A DNA stretch of 64,000 nucleotides from Streptomyces sp. NBC_00448 (GTDB lineage Bacteria > Actinomycetota > Actinomycetes > Streptomycetales > Streptomycetaceae), in contig NZ_CP107913.1 in NCBI RefSeq assembly GCF_036014115.1, positions 9,380,501 to 9,444,500 on the forward strand. The letters run 5' to 3'. Numbering within the stretch: the first letter of the stretch is position 1; each line of letters begins with the position of its first letter. Made by a program: the position numbers and the translations under genes. The notes under the pieces were generated by a model that ran no database searches, was not told where the DNA came from, and saw only the letters and a program-made list of their open reading frames with translations. Below are positions 51,599 to 59,832 of this stretch, one piece after another.

Positions 51599-52884
51599 GC
51601 CTTCCACTCCTTTTCGGCTCGGCGCTGCATGCTCGCCAGGGTCCGCGCGGCCCGGGCGGCCGTGGGGTCGATCATGAAGGCGCTGAGATCCTGCACGTTT
51701 CCCTCGATCAGCACCGGTGGGGACGCCTCCCAGTAGCGGATGGCCTGCGCCGGCCGCTGCGTACGGACCTGCGCGGCGACCTCGCGCACCGCCCCCACGT
51801 CCGGCACCACCGACGGGTCCGCGGAGGTGTCGCGCAGGAACCCGGTCCACGCCCGCTGCACGGCCGGGTCGAACCAGGTGCGGGCGGTGTCCAGGGCGCC
51901 CTGGCGCTTGTGGGCCTTGGCCGACACCGCCAGCACGCCGCTCTCCACCACCACCGAACTCGTCCCGCCGGGCGGCGGGGGCAGCAGGAACGCGCCGAGG
52001 TCCGCGTTCTTGATGCCGGCGGTGAGGAACGCGCCGGTGTTCCAGGTGCCGTGCAGGCACATCGCGGTGGTGCCCTGCGCGAAGCGTCCCGGCAGGTCGG
52101 AGACGGACGCGTCGGGCGAGGAGAACGCGCCGCGCCGGTACAGGTCGCTCCACACCCCCATCGCCTGGCGGCACTCGGCGTCGGTGTACGACCGCTTGCC
52201 GGCGGTGAGGTCGAGGTAGAACTGGTGGTCCAGCCCGTTGACGAGCTGCTGGAACCAGATCGACGACTCCCAACTGGTCGCGCCGCCCGACGAGATGGGC
52301 GTGATGTGCCGCGCGTGCGCGGTGTCCACCACGTGCAGGAACTCCTGCCAGGTGGTGGGCACCTCGACGCCGAGCCGGGCGAAGACCGGTTTGCTGTAGA
52401 AGACGGCGTAGTACGACTTGTACAGGGGCACGCCGTACTGCCGGCCGTCGGCGGTGAACGTCTCGCGCAGCGCCGGGTCGTCGCACCAGCCGCGGCTCTT
52501 CGCCTCGTCCCACGCGCCGGTGACGTCGGCGAGGATGCCGGCGCGGGCGACGTCCCGCAGCCGGTAGCCGTTCCACCACTTGACGAGGTCGGCGGTGGAG
52601 TCCGTCTGCGCGGACATCCGCACGATCTGCTGGTAGTTGCTGACGTTGGGCACGGCCTGCGGTGCCAGCCGGTAGCCGCCGAGCCGGCGCAACTCGTTCC
52701 CGGCGGCGTGGTATCCGGGCGTCCAGCTCGGGTTGTCGTTGAAGAGCGAGAGCGTGTCGGCCGGTGCGGGTTTGGTGAGTGTGCCGCGCTCACATGCACT
52801 GAGCGCGAGGGCGGCGGCCCCGGCGAACGACGCGGCCAGCGCCGTGCGCCGGCCTACCGTCCGCGTCGTGTCGATCATCCCCAT
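51586..52884 (-). CDS. sugar-binding lipoprotein of ABC transporter (SBP family 1)
   Basis: 432 residues; ATG 52884 (ATG 52878 possible). The signal peptide RRTALAASFAGAAALALSAC ends in a lipobox. The body has the family 1 features NVSNYQQIVRMSAQTDSTADLVKWWNG and YGVPLYKSYYAVFYSKPVFARLG. First gene of the transporter-mannosidase operon. The nature of the operon argues for a mannose-containing oligosaccharide ligand. The -10 candidate TAACTT overlaps the dyad at 52920-52931, giving a simple repression mechanism. Confidence 0.92.
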   Translation of the reverse strand: MGMIDTTRTVGRRTALAASFAGAAALALSACERGTLTKPAPADTLSLFNDNPSWTPGYHAAGNELRRLGGYRLAPQAVPNVSNYQQIVRMSAQTDSTADLVKWWNGYRLRDVARAGILADVTGAWDEAKSRGWCDDPALRETFTADGRQYGVPLYKSYYAVFYSKPVFARLGVEVPTTWQEFLHVVDTAHARHITPISSGGATSWESSIWFQQLVNGLDHQFYLDLTAGKRSYTDAECRQAMGVWSDLYRRGAFSSPDASVSDLPGRFAQGTTAMCLHGTWNTGAFLTAGIKNADLGAFLLPPPPGGTSSVVVESGVLAVSAKAHKRQGALDTARTWFDPAVQRAWTGFLRDTSADPSVVPDVGAVREVAAQVRTQRPAQAIRYWEASPPVLIEGNVQDLSAFMIDPTAARAARTLASMQRRAEKEWKAWKS

Positions 52885-52919
52885 GGGACCCCCTCGTCAC
52901 GGGTTCAGCGGCCTGCTAA

Positions 52920-52984
52920 GTTATCGGTAACGTACAGGTGTGCTCAGGGTTTGAGAAGACTTAACGTTGACGTTATCTCGATAA
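52920..52984. promoter_or_regulatory. LacI-type dyads in the divergent mannoside promoter
   Basis: Three dyads: GTTATCGGTAAC (52920-52931), TTAACGTTGA (52961-52970) and TTATCTCGATAA (52973-52984). The first matches an element inside the isomerase gene at 53655. TTGAGA (52951) and TTATCT (52973) or TAAGGT (52982-52987) could be the rightward promoter; the third dyad overlaps it. Confidence 0.65.
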
Positions 52985-52994
52985 GGTTGGTGAC

Positions 52995-54836
52995 ATGGTC
53001 GACCGTCCAGAGGTCACAGTGCACTCGTCGCAGTACGACCCCCGGCCGCGCTACCCCGTGAGCGACGGCACCGTCATGGTGGGATGGGCCGACGCGGCGG
53101 ACGCCCTGGGCGCAACCGTCCGGCTGCTCGCGGTCGATGGTCCCGCGGCCGTCGAATGGGAGGCCGTCGCACGCGAGTTGACGGCGGCCCTCGCCGCCAC
53201 CCGCCCCCGCGTCACCGTCGCGGACGTCCGCGACGCGGCGCGCGACTGGGCCGACATCCGCCGCCTCACCGAGTCCGAAACGCTGCGCGACGACCCGGAC
53301 TTCGCGAGACTCGCAGGTGGCAGCCTGTCCGACCTGTTGGGCCCGGGCGCGCTGGCGGCGCTGGCGTCCGGGCCCGAGGGCGGAACGGGCGGCGGGGCGG
53401 AGGGCGGCGAGAGTGGCGGCGCGCTCCGCGTCCTGGTCGGCCCCGGCGCCGCGTCGGCGCCCGGCGTGGACGCGGTGTGGTGGGCCGACGTCCCCAAGCG
53501 GTACGCCGAAGCGGCCGTCGGGCGCGGCGCCGGCCGCAACCTCGGCGCACCGGCCGGCCAACTCCCGAGCCTGCGGCGGCTGTTCTACATCGACTGGCCG
53601 CTCCAGGACCGGCACCGCGACGCGACGGCCGACCGGATCGACCGCTGGTTCGACGTTACCGATACCTCAACGCCGGCCTCGATCAGCGGGCACGCGCTGC
53701 GGGCCTCCTGCCGCCGCCTCGCCCGGCAGCCCTTCCGCACCCTGCCGACCTTCAACTCCACTCCGTGGGGCGGGCATTGGGGTCAGGAGAAACTGGGCCA
53801 CAACCCGGGCGCCGCCAACACCGCACTCGGCTACGAACTCATCGCGCCGGAGAGCGGTGTGCTGCTCGGCGACGACGGAGACGGTGCCAGCTCCGACACC
53901 GGCTCCGGCATCCGCTCCGGCTCCGGCACCGGCACCGGCACCGGCCGCAGCGTGGAGGTGCCCTTCCAACTCGTCGTCGCCCTCGCCCCCGTGGACATGC
54001 TCGGCGCCGACGTGCACGAGACCTTCGGCACCTCCTTCCCGATCCGCTTCGACTACCTGGACACCGTCGGCGGCGGCAACCTCTCGGTGCACTGCCACCC
54101 GCGCACCGACGAGATGCGGACCGTCTTCGGCTGGCCCTACACCCAGCACGAGAGCTACTACCTGATGCGGACCAGCGCGCACAGCAAGGTCTTCCTCGGG
54201 CTGCGCCAGGACGCCGACGTCGACGCCTTCCACGCCCGCGCGCACGCCGCCGACGCGCACGGCGAGGAGTTCGACATCGAGAGCTACGTCCAGACCTTCC
54301 CCGCCGAAGACGGCCAGCTCTACCTGGTGCCGGCCGGCACCCCGCACGGCAGCGGCGAGGGCAACGTCGTCCTCGAAGTCAGCGCCACGCCGTACCTGTA
54401 CTCCCTGCGCTTCTACGACTGGCTGCGCAGGGACGCCGCCGACCGGCAGCGCGCCGTCCACGTCGAGCACGCCTTCCGCAACCTGGACCCGCGCCGCTCC
54501 GGCGAGGCCGTGCCCCGCGACCTGGTCCAGCGGCCCCGCACCGTGCACCGGGGCGACGGCTGGCGCGAGGAACTCCTCGGCGCGCTGCCCGACATGTTCT
54601 TCGAGGTGCGCCGGCTCGTGATCGACCCGGAAGGCACCGCGGAGCAGGACACGGCCGGGCGCTTCCACGTGCTGACCGTCGTCGACGGGCAGGGCGTGCT
54701 CGTGACGACCGCCGCGGGGGACCGGCACTTCGTACACTATGCGGAGACTCTCGCGGTTCCGGCCTCCGTCACCGCATACCGTGTGCAGAACCAGGGGCCG
54801 GACCTGGCTCGCCTGGTCAAGGCGCAGGTGGCATGA
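52995..54836 (+). CDS. class I mannose-6-phosphate isomerase-like cupin protein
   Basis: 613 residues from ATG 52995 (AAGG upstream). The C-terminal half is a class I phosphomannose isomerase cupin: TPWGGHWGQEKLG, LSVHCHPRTDEMRTVFGW with the metal His residues, YLVPAGTPHGSGEGNVVLEVS. The N-terminal 200 residues include a nucleotide-kinase-like remnant (EWEAVARELTAAL ... YIDWPLQDRHR) seen in long bacterial members. A Ser/Gly/Thr repeat (about 305-325) is low complexity. It interconverts mannose-6-phosphate and fructose-6-phosphate; here it would finish mannose use after the ROK kinase. Followed by an overlapping lacI-type gene. Confidence 0.85.
   Translation: MVDRPEVTVHSSQYDPRPRYPVSDGTVMVGWADAADALGATVRLLAVDGPAAVEWEAVARELTAALAATRPRVTVADVRDAARDWADIRRLTESETLRDDPDFARLAGGSLSDLLGPGALAALASGPEGGTGGGAEGGESGGALRVLVGPGAASAPGVDAVWWADVPKRYAEAAVGRGAGRNLGAPAGQLPSLRRLFYIDWPLQDRHRDATADRIDRWFDVTDTSTPASISGHALRASCRRLARQPFRTLPTFNSTPWGGHWGQEKLGHNPGAANTALGYELIAPESGVLLGDDGDGASSDTGSGIRSGSGTGTGTGRSVEVPFQLVVALAPVDMLGADVHETFGTSFPIRFDYLDTVGGGNLSVHCHPRTDEMRTVFGWPYTQHESYYLMRTSAHSKVFLGLRQDADVDAFHARAHAADAHGEEFDIESYVQTFPAEDGQLYLVPAGTPHGSGEGNVVLEVSATPYLYSLRFYDWLRRDAADRQRAVHVEHAFRNLDPRRSGEAVPRDLVQRPRTVHRGDGWREELLGALPDMFFEVRRLVIDPEGTAEQDTAGRFHVLTVVDGQGVLVTTAAGDRHFVHYAETLAVPASVTAYRVQNQGPDLARLVKAQVA
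53655..53666. promoter_or_regulatory. intragenic copy of the LacI-type dyad
   Basis: GTTACCGATACC matches the reverse complement of the promoter dyad GTTATCGGTAAC at 11 of 12 positions. It falls in codons 221-224 of the isomerase gene (GTT ACC GAT ACC, then TCA), where three codons rare in this GC-rich genome occur together. It may be an auxiliary or roadblock operator. Confidence 0.55.
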
Positions 54837-55855
54837 GTACCGAACCCGATCCCGTGACGTCCCTGACCATGCGGGACGTCGCCGAACGGCTCGGCGTCAG
54901 CACGATGACGGTCTCCCGCGCCCTGCGCGGGCAGCGCGGCATCGGCGAGGCCACCCGCCAGCGGGTGCTCGCCGAGGTGGCCGCGCTCGGCTACCGCCCG
55001 AACAAGCTCGCCAGGGGGCTGCGCTCCGGCGGCCCGAACGAGCTGATCGGCCTGGTGGTCACCAACCTCGCCAACCCCTTCTACTCCCAACTCGCCGTCG
55101 GCGTCGAGGAGGTGTGCGTCCGCTACGGGGCGCGCGTCATGCTCGGCAGCACCAGCGAGGACCCCGACGTCGAACGCGACGTCGTCACCGACCTGCTGGA
55201 CCGCGGGGTGGACGGCCTGGTGGTCGTGCCCGCCAGCCACGACCACAGCCACCTCGGCGGCGAACGGCTCCGCGACACCCCCGTGGTGCTCGCGGCCAGC
55301 CCGCCGATGGACGTCGACGTGGACTGCGTGCTCGTCGACGACTTCGGCGGCACCCGCGCCGCGTGCCGCCGGCTGATCGAGCGCGGCCACCGGCGGATCG
55401 GCTTCCTCGGCCTGCCCCCCTCGCTGTGGACCGGCTCGGAGCGCTTCCGCGGCTACGCCCTGGCGCTGGAGGAGGCCGGCATCGCGGTGGACGAGCGCTA
55501 CGTCAGCCGGCACCGCGGCGACAGCGCGCTCGCCCAGGAGGCGGCCCGCGCCATGCTCGCCCTGCCCGACCGGCCGACCGCGCTGCTCACGGCGAACAAC
55601 CGGAACACCGTCGGCGCGCTGCTGGCCCTGCGCGACCGGCCCGCCGACCAGGAGCCGGTGGCCCTCGCCGGCTTCGACGACATCGAACTCGCCGACCTGC
55701 TGCACCTGCCGCTGACCGTGGTGTCCTACGACCCGGCCGAGGTCGGCAGGGCCGCCGCGACACTGCTCTTCGAACGCCAGCGCAGCACCGTGCCCCTGCA
55801 CCCGCGGCGGGTGACCATCTCGACCACGCTCATCGACCACCCGGTACCCCGGTAG
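54833..55855 (+). CDS. LacI-family regulator of the mannoside locus
   Basis: 340 residues from the ATG that overlaps the isomerase stop (ATGA at 54833-54836). HTH TMRDVAERLGVSTMTVSRALRGQRG, hinge KLARGLRSG, then a sugar-binding-protein-like effector domain (GLVVTNLANPFYSQLAVGVEE ... VALAGFDDIELADLL). Its place inside the operon and the dyads at 52920-52984 and 53655 make it the likely local repressor, released by a mannose-derived sugar. Confidence 0.93.
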   Translation: MSTEPDPVTSLTMRDVAERLGVSTMTVSRALRGQRGIGEATRQRVLAEVAALGYRPNKLARGLRSGGPNELIGLVVTNLANPFYSQLAVGVEEVCVRYGARVMLGSTSEDPDVERDVVTDLLDRGVDGLVVVPASHDHSHLGGERLRDTPVVLAASPPMDVDVDCVLVDDFGGTRAACRRLIERGHRRIGFLGLPPSLWTGSERFRGYALALEEAGIAVDERYVSRHRGDSALAQEAARAMLALPDRPTALLTANNRNTVGALLALRDRPADQEPVALAGFDDIELADLLHLPLTVVSYDPAEVGRAAATLLFERQRSTVPLHPRRVTISTTLIDHPVPR

Positions 55856-55861
55856 GCCGCC

Positions 55862-56788
55862 GTGAACTCCACCGAGGCGCCCGGCGCCATACCCGTCCTC
55901 GAAGTCGGCGGATCGCATGTCACGGCCGCCGCCGTCGACCCCGACCGGGCCGGTGTCCTCGACGGCACCCGGCAGCGCCTGGCGCTGCGGCCCGACACCG
56001 GCGCGGAGGACTTCCTCGCCGCGCTCGCCGACGCGGCCAACCGCGTGCTGGCCGCGCCCGCCCTGCGCGGCCGGACGGTCGGCGGCACGTGGGGTGTCGC
56101 CGTGCCCGGCCCGTTCGACTACGCCACGGGGACCGCCCGGTACCGGGACGTCGGGAAGTTCGCCGCCCTGGACGGCCTGCCCGTCGCGGAGCACCTCGCC
56201 CCGCGGTTGCGGTGCGGGCCGGCGCGGCTGCGCTTCCTCAACGACGCCCACGCGTTCGGCCTCGGCGCGTGGCGCGGCACGGGCGGCCGCGGGCGGCGGC
56301 TGGTCGCCATCACGCTCGGCACCGGTGTCGGCTCGGCGTTCCTCGACCGCGGCACGCCGGTGGTGGCGGGGCCGAGCGTCCCGCCCGAAGGCCGCGCCGA
56401 CCTGCTGGCCATCGGCGGCCGGCCGCTGGAGGACGCCGTCTCGACCCGGGCGCTCGCCGCCCGCTACACCGCGCTCACCGGCGCGCCGGTGGACGGGCTG
56501 CGCGGGCTGTCCGCCCGGGCCGCGGACGGCGAGGCGGTCGCCCAGGTGGTCATCGACGACGCCCTGCACGCCCTGGGCGGCGCCCTGGCGCCCTGGCTGG
56601 CGGCCTTCGAGGCGGACACGCTGGTGGTCGGCGGCTCCGCCACTGCGGCGTGGGACCGGCTCGGCCCCCCGTTCACCGCGGGCTTGACGGCCCGTCATCC
56701 TGCCCTGGCCGCACTGCGGTTGGCGGTGCGCCGGGACGGAGAGGACCTGGCGCTGCTCGGCGCGGCGGAACACGCGGTGCGGGCGTGA
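55862..56788 (+). CDS. ROK-family sugar kinase
   Basis: 308 residues from GTG 55862, six bases after the lacI-type stop. N-terminal phosphate loop VLEVGGSHVTAAAVDP, catalytic Asp in RFLNDAHAFGLGAW, and ITLGTGVGSAFLDRG. The usual ROK zinc motif CxCGxxGCxE is replaced by a stretch without Cys (GRADLLAIGGRPLEDAVSTRAL), as in some ROK mannokinases or N-acetylmannosamine kinases. Context with a mannosidase and mannose-6-phosphate isomerase makes mannokinase the best guess. Confidence 0.85.
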   Translation: MNSTEAPGAIPVLEVGGSHVTAAAVDPDRAGVLDGTRQRLALRPDTGAEDFLAALADAANRVLAAPALRGRTVGGTWGVAVPGPFDYATGTARYRDVGKFAALDGLPVAEHLAPRLRCGPARLRFLNDAHAFGLGAWRGTGGRGRRLVAITLGTGVGSAFLDRGTPVVAGPSVPPEGRADLLAIGGRPLEDAVSTRALAARYTALTGAPVDGLRGLSARAADGEAVAQVVIDDALHALGGALAPWLAAFEADTLVVGGSATAAWDRLGPPFTAGLTARHPALAALRLAVRRDGEDLALLGAAEHAVRA

Positions 56789-56929
56789 GCGGGTAGGCGG
56801 TTCGGCGGGTAGGCGCGTCGGCGGGTCGGTCGGGCGTGCGAGGGTGGAGCGCGAGTCTGCGCGGGGGCTGATCCAGGCACCGGTCCGCCACGCTGTACTC
56901 CGACGGATTCAACCGACTGTGCGATCAGC

Positions 56930-57610
56930 TCAGACGCGCCGCGGCTCGGTTCGCGACTCGTCACGAACCAGGCGGCCGGTGAAGCCGCGGTCGCACAACC
57001 GTCCGTAGGCAGCGTGGATTTCGGCCGGGACATGTTGGTCGATGATGAGTCCTCGCTCGGGGTAGATGATGATCCGCTGTGTAGCGCCGACCATCATGGC
57101 TACGACCAGGTCTTCGTCGCCGATGGCGGAGACGTAGTCGTCGTAGGTCATGGGCGCCGATGCGCAGACGGCGTCCACGGACGGCCAGAGCTTCCGCAGC
57201 GTCGCGTAGGCCCGTCGTTCCTCGTACGGCTTGCTGACCAGGAGGAGTGACGTCACCTCGACGCCGGTGGATTTCAGGAGCGCCCGGGATTTCGTGATGT
57301 TCTCCCCGGTGTTCCTCGCCTCCGACTCCAGCAGGACCGCTGATTCCGGTACGCCCAGTTCGAGTGCCCGCCTGCGGTAGTGCACAGCCTCGCCAAGTGG
57401 CATGCGAGCAGCGGACGTTGGACTGGTGGCTCCGGTCATCACCACGAGAGGAGCCATGTCGCGCGAGTACAGATCCGCCGTGGTGTCCGCCACGGTGAGG
57501 TCATGACTGCCCAGGGCGATGGCGACCGAGCACGGGCGCGGCGCGTGGTGCATCCGCAGGTAGTCCCACAGCAGCAGGGCGTCCGCGTGCGCGGTCGGCG
57601 AGAGGGTCAC
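56930..57610 (-). CDS. YdcF/DUF218-like protein
   Basis: 226 residues from the GTG that overlaps the GntR stop (GTGA at 57610-57607). CSVAIALGSHDLTVADTTADLYSRDMAPLVVMTGATSP, and SEARNTGENITKSRALL, match the DUF218 (YdcF/SanA/ElyC) fold, a Rossmann-like domain that binds S-adenosylmethionine in E. coli YdcF. No signal peptide or membrane segment, unlike ElyC. Second gene of a GntR-YdcF operon divergent from the RiPP genes and probably under the same operators. Confidence 0.82.
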   Translation of the reverse strand: MTLSPTAHADALLLWDYLRMHHAPRPCSVAIALGSHDLTVADTTADLYSRDMAPLVVMTGATSPTSAARMPLGEAVHYRRRALELGVPESAVLLESEARNTGENITKSRALLKSTGVEVTSLLLVSKPYEERRAYATLRKLWPSVDAVCASAPMTYDDYVSAIGDEDLVVAMMVGATQRIIIYPERGLIIDQHVPAEIHAAYGRLCDRGFTGRLVRDESRTEPRRV

Positions 57611-58398
57611 GCACGCTCCCCGTCCTGCGCCGAGTCCGGCACATCGAATTCGTACTCCCACGCGAACCGAGATGCGGCGTGGAGCCCGAGCGCGAACTCC
57701 ACAACCGTGCCGTCGGCGGTGTAGGTAGTCCTGTGCAGTTCCACAACAGGCTCACTCGCGGGAAGTTTCAGCAGCTCTGCTTCCTCGGCCGTCGGCATGC
57801 GAGCGAAGAGTTGCTCCTGCATGTGGTCGATCTCGTACCCCGCGTCGTAGAGGACACGGAACCCGCCGCCACGGCCGGCTGGCCCGGGACTGGGATCGAC
57901 AATGCGTGTGCCCTCGACATGCTCGGGGCGGTAATAGCTGGTCAGAGTGTGCGTCGGCTGGTGGCCCTCCTTGACGAGCCGGGCGCGGGCGTACACCTCC
58001 GCTCCGTCCGAGAGCCCCAGCGCGCTGGTGACCAGGTGGCTTCCCTTCACCAGACCCACGGTCTGCGTCTGCTCGCCGCGGTTGTACGGACGGCCCGATG
58101 CGACTCGGTCGGCAATGAACGCAACCTCGTCCCCGTCCCGCCACTTCGCCTTGTCATATCGCGCGATGCCGAGCCGCTTGAGCGGTGTCCGGTGCCGCAC
58201 CACCGTGCCATGGCCGCGCGACGACGTAACCAGTCCCTCCGCTTCCAGCGCCTTGTACGCCATGTGGACGGTGGACTTGGAGCCCTCACCTGCCTCCACC
58301 AGCGCGCGGATATGCGGCAACGGCTGGCCCGGTCTGTACTTGCCGTCCCGGATCTGCTCCGCGAGACGATCCGCGAGTTCCCGCCACTTCGACGCCAT
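57607..58398 (-). CDS. GntR-family (HutC/UTRA) regulator
   Basis: 263 residues; ATG 58398 follows a strong GAGAGGAGG. Winged HTH about residues 5-70 (LADRLAEQIRDGKYRPGQPLPHIRALVEAGEGSKSTVHMAYKALEAEGLVTSSRGHGTVV). The UTRA ligand domain ends with MQEQLFARMPTAEEAELLKLPASEPVVELHRTTYTADGTVVEF. Three copies of the 14-bp dyad CAGTCCCAGGACTG lie directly upstream, between this gene and the RiPP precursor gene, so it is the likely regulator of both. Confidence 0.93.
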   Translation of the reverse strand: MASKWRELADRLAEQIRDGKYRPGQPLPHIRALVEAGEGSKSTVHMAYKALEAEGLVTSSRGHGTVVRHRTPLKRLGIARYDKAKWRDGDEVAFIADRVASGRPYNRGEQTQTVGLVKGSHLVTSALGLSDGAEVYARARLVKEGHQPTHTLTSYYRPEHVEGTRIVDPSPGPAGRGGGFRVLYDAGYEIDHMQEQLFARMPTAEEAELLKLPASEPVVELHRTTYTADGTVVEFALGLHAASRFAWEYEFDVPDSAQDGERA

Positions 58399-58429
58399 CG
58401 TGCCTCCTCTCAAGGCGTCCAGTGAAACA

Positions 58430-58502
58430 CAGTCCCAGGACTGTTGACAGTCCTGGGACTGTAGCGCCATTCTCTTCTCAAGCGTTTGCAGTCCCAGGAC
58501 TG
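58430..58502. promoter_or_regulatory. three 14-bp GntR operators and RiPP promoter
   Basis: CAGTCCCAGGACTG occurs at 58430-58443 and 58489-58502, and its reverse complement at 58448-58461. TTGACA (58444-58449), a consensus -35 box, lies between the first two copies, with CATTCT 18 bases further on as -10. Bound GntR would block RNA polymerase for the RiPP operon and for its own leftward promoter. Confidence 0.9.
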
Positions 58503-58604
58503 ATGACGGGCTCACGGAGGCCGCCCTCCACAACGCACCCCGCGGACAAGTCCCGAAACATCAGCCATTCCGTTACCCGCCCGCCCACAAGAGGAGAGCA
58601 CCCT

Positions 58605-58859
58605 GTGAAGACCATCGCCGAACAGCCCACCGCGCCCTGGGGCTCCCGCCGCCTCGCGCCGTACCCCACCACCATCCGCCGCCCGCACTCCACGGTCGCT
58701 CTCGACCCCGCCACGCAACTCGGCGTGTTCCGCGACCGGACCGGCCAGGTCGTCGAGATGGGCGCGCACGGCACCAGCAAGGGCACCGAGACCTCGACAA
58801 TCACGAACTCGGACTCGAAGAACGATCAGGGCCACGACCAGGACTCGCAGCAGGACTGA
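58605..58859 (+). CDS. tgmA: ATP-grasp-modified RiPP precursor peptide (graspetide/imiditide type)
   Basis: 84 residues from GTG 58605 (GAGGAGAG upstream). The leader has PWGSRRLAPYPTT and VALDPATQLGVFRDRTGQVVEMG, the conserved stretch of Streptomyces precursors annotated as putative ATP-grasp-modified RiPPs. The C-terminal core (about residues 55-84) is a Thr/Ser run, HGTSKGTETSTITNS, then an Asp-rich tail, DSKNDQGHDQDSQQD. That order is what an ATP-grasp ligase needs to join Thr/Ser hydroxyls to Asp carboxyls by ester bonds. No Cys or Lys ring partners stand out apart from Lys59 and Lys72. Followed by the ligase gene after a four-base gap. Confidence 0.9.
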   Translation: MKTIAEQPTAPWGSRRLAPYPTTIRRPHSTVALDPATQLGVFRDRTGQVVEMGAHGTSKGTETSTITNSDSKNDQGHDQDSQQD

Positions 58860-58863
58860 CGAC

Positions 58864-59832
58864 GTGACCGAGGACCGGCCGGTGTTGGTGGTCACCGAGG
58901 CGGACGACCTGACCGCCGACATGGTGATCACCGAACTCAATCGGCGGAACGTACCCGTGGTCAGGTTCAACCCCGCCGACATCGGCGCCGACCTGACCGT
59001 CTCGGCTCGGTTCAGCACCCGCCCGGCCGCCATGACCGGGCGAGTGCGCACCCCGTCGAGGAGCGCTGATCTGACCCGGGTCCGTGCGGTGTACTGGCGC
59101 CGCCCCCAGTGGCCCGCCTTCGCCCACCTGCAACCGGACGACGCCCGCTTCGCGGCCACCCAGGTCCGCTTCGGACTCGGCGGCATCCTCTACGCCATGG
59201 ACCGCCCGCTGTGGGTGAACCACCCCCTTCAGATCGCCGCCGCCGACTACAAGCCCGCCCAGCTCGCCCTCGCACAAAGCCTCGGACTATCCGTCCCGCC
59301 CACACTCATCACCAACGACCCGGACGAGGCAAGCGAGTTCATCACCAGCACCCCAGGCGACGTGGTGTTCAAAACGCTGCGCTGGACCCCGTACACGCGG
59401 GACGGCGTACCGGTCACCGGTTGGGCCGAACCCGTGTCCGCCGGCGAGATCGACGAGAGCATCCGCGTCGCCCCGCACCTGTTCCAGGCCCGCGTGGACA
59501 AGATGGCCGACATCCGCGTCCTGGTCGTCGGCCGGCGGACCTTCGCCGTGCGGATCAACTCCACCCTCCTGGACTGGCGCAGGGACTACAGCGCCCTCAC
59601 CTACACCGTCGAGCACATCCCCGACCGGGTGACCACAGCCCTGCGCACCTATCTCGAAGTCCAGGGTCTGGTATCGGGGAGCTTCGACCTCGCAGTGGAC
59701 CGGGCGGGCAACTACTGGTGGCTGGAGCTGAACCCGAACGGCCAGTGGGGGTGGCTGGAGACAGAAACCGGCTTGCCGATGTCCGCGGCCTTCGCCGACC
59801 TGCTCACCGAAGCCCGAGGAGAACGCCGATGA
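58864..59832 (+). CDS. tgmB: ATP-grasp ribosomal peptide maturase
   Basis: 322 residues from GTG 58864. N-terminal VLVVTEADDLTADMVITELNRRNVPVVRFNPADIG is the preATP-grasp domain. WRRPQWP, PGDVVFKTLRWTP (nucleotide Lys), LFQARVDKMADIRVLVVGRRTFAVRI and WWLELNPNGQWGWLE (magnesium site) match the MvdD/TgnB-like peptide ligases. It phosphorylates Asp/Glu side chains of the precursor and forms ester or amide links. Its stop overlaps the methyltransferase start (ATGA). Confidence 0.93.
   Translation: MTEDRPVLVVTEADDLTADMVITELNRRNVPVVRFNPADIGADLTVSARFSTRPAAMTGRVRTPSRSADLTRVRAVYWRRPQWPAFAHLQPDDARFAATQVRFGLGGILYAMDRPLWVNHPLQIAAADYKPAQLALAQSLGLSVPPTLITNDPDEASEFITSTPGDVVFKTLRWTPYTRDGVPVTGWAEPVSAGEIDESIRVAPHLFQARVDKMADIRVLVVGRRTFAVRINSTLLDWRRDYSALTYTVEHIPDRVTTALRTYLEVQGLVSGSFDLAVDRAGNYWWLELNPNGQWGWLETETGLPMSAAFADLLTEARGERR

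Noticed and set aside
58512..59277. Minus-strand ORFs opposite the RiPP precursor and ligase
   Set aside because: They lack start signals and recognisable domains, and overlap a well-supported operon.
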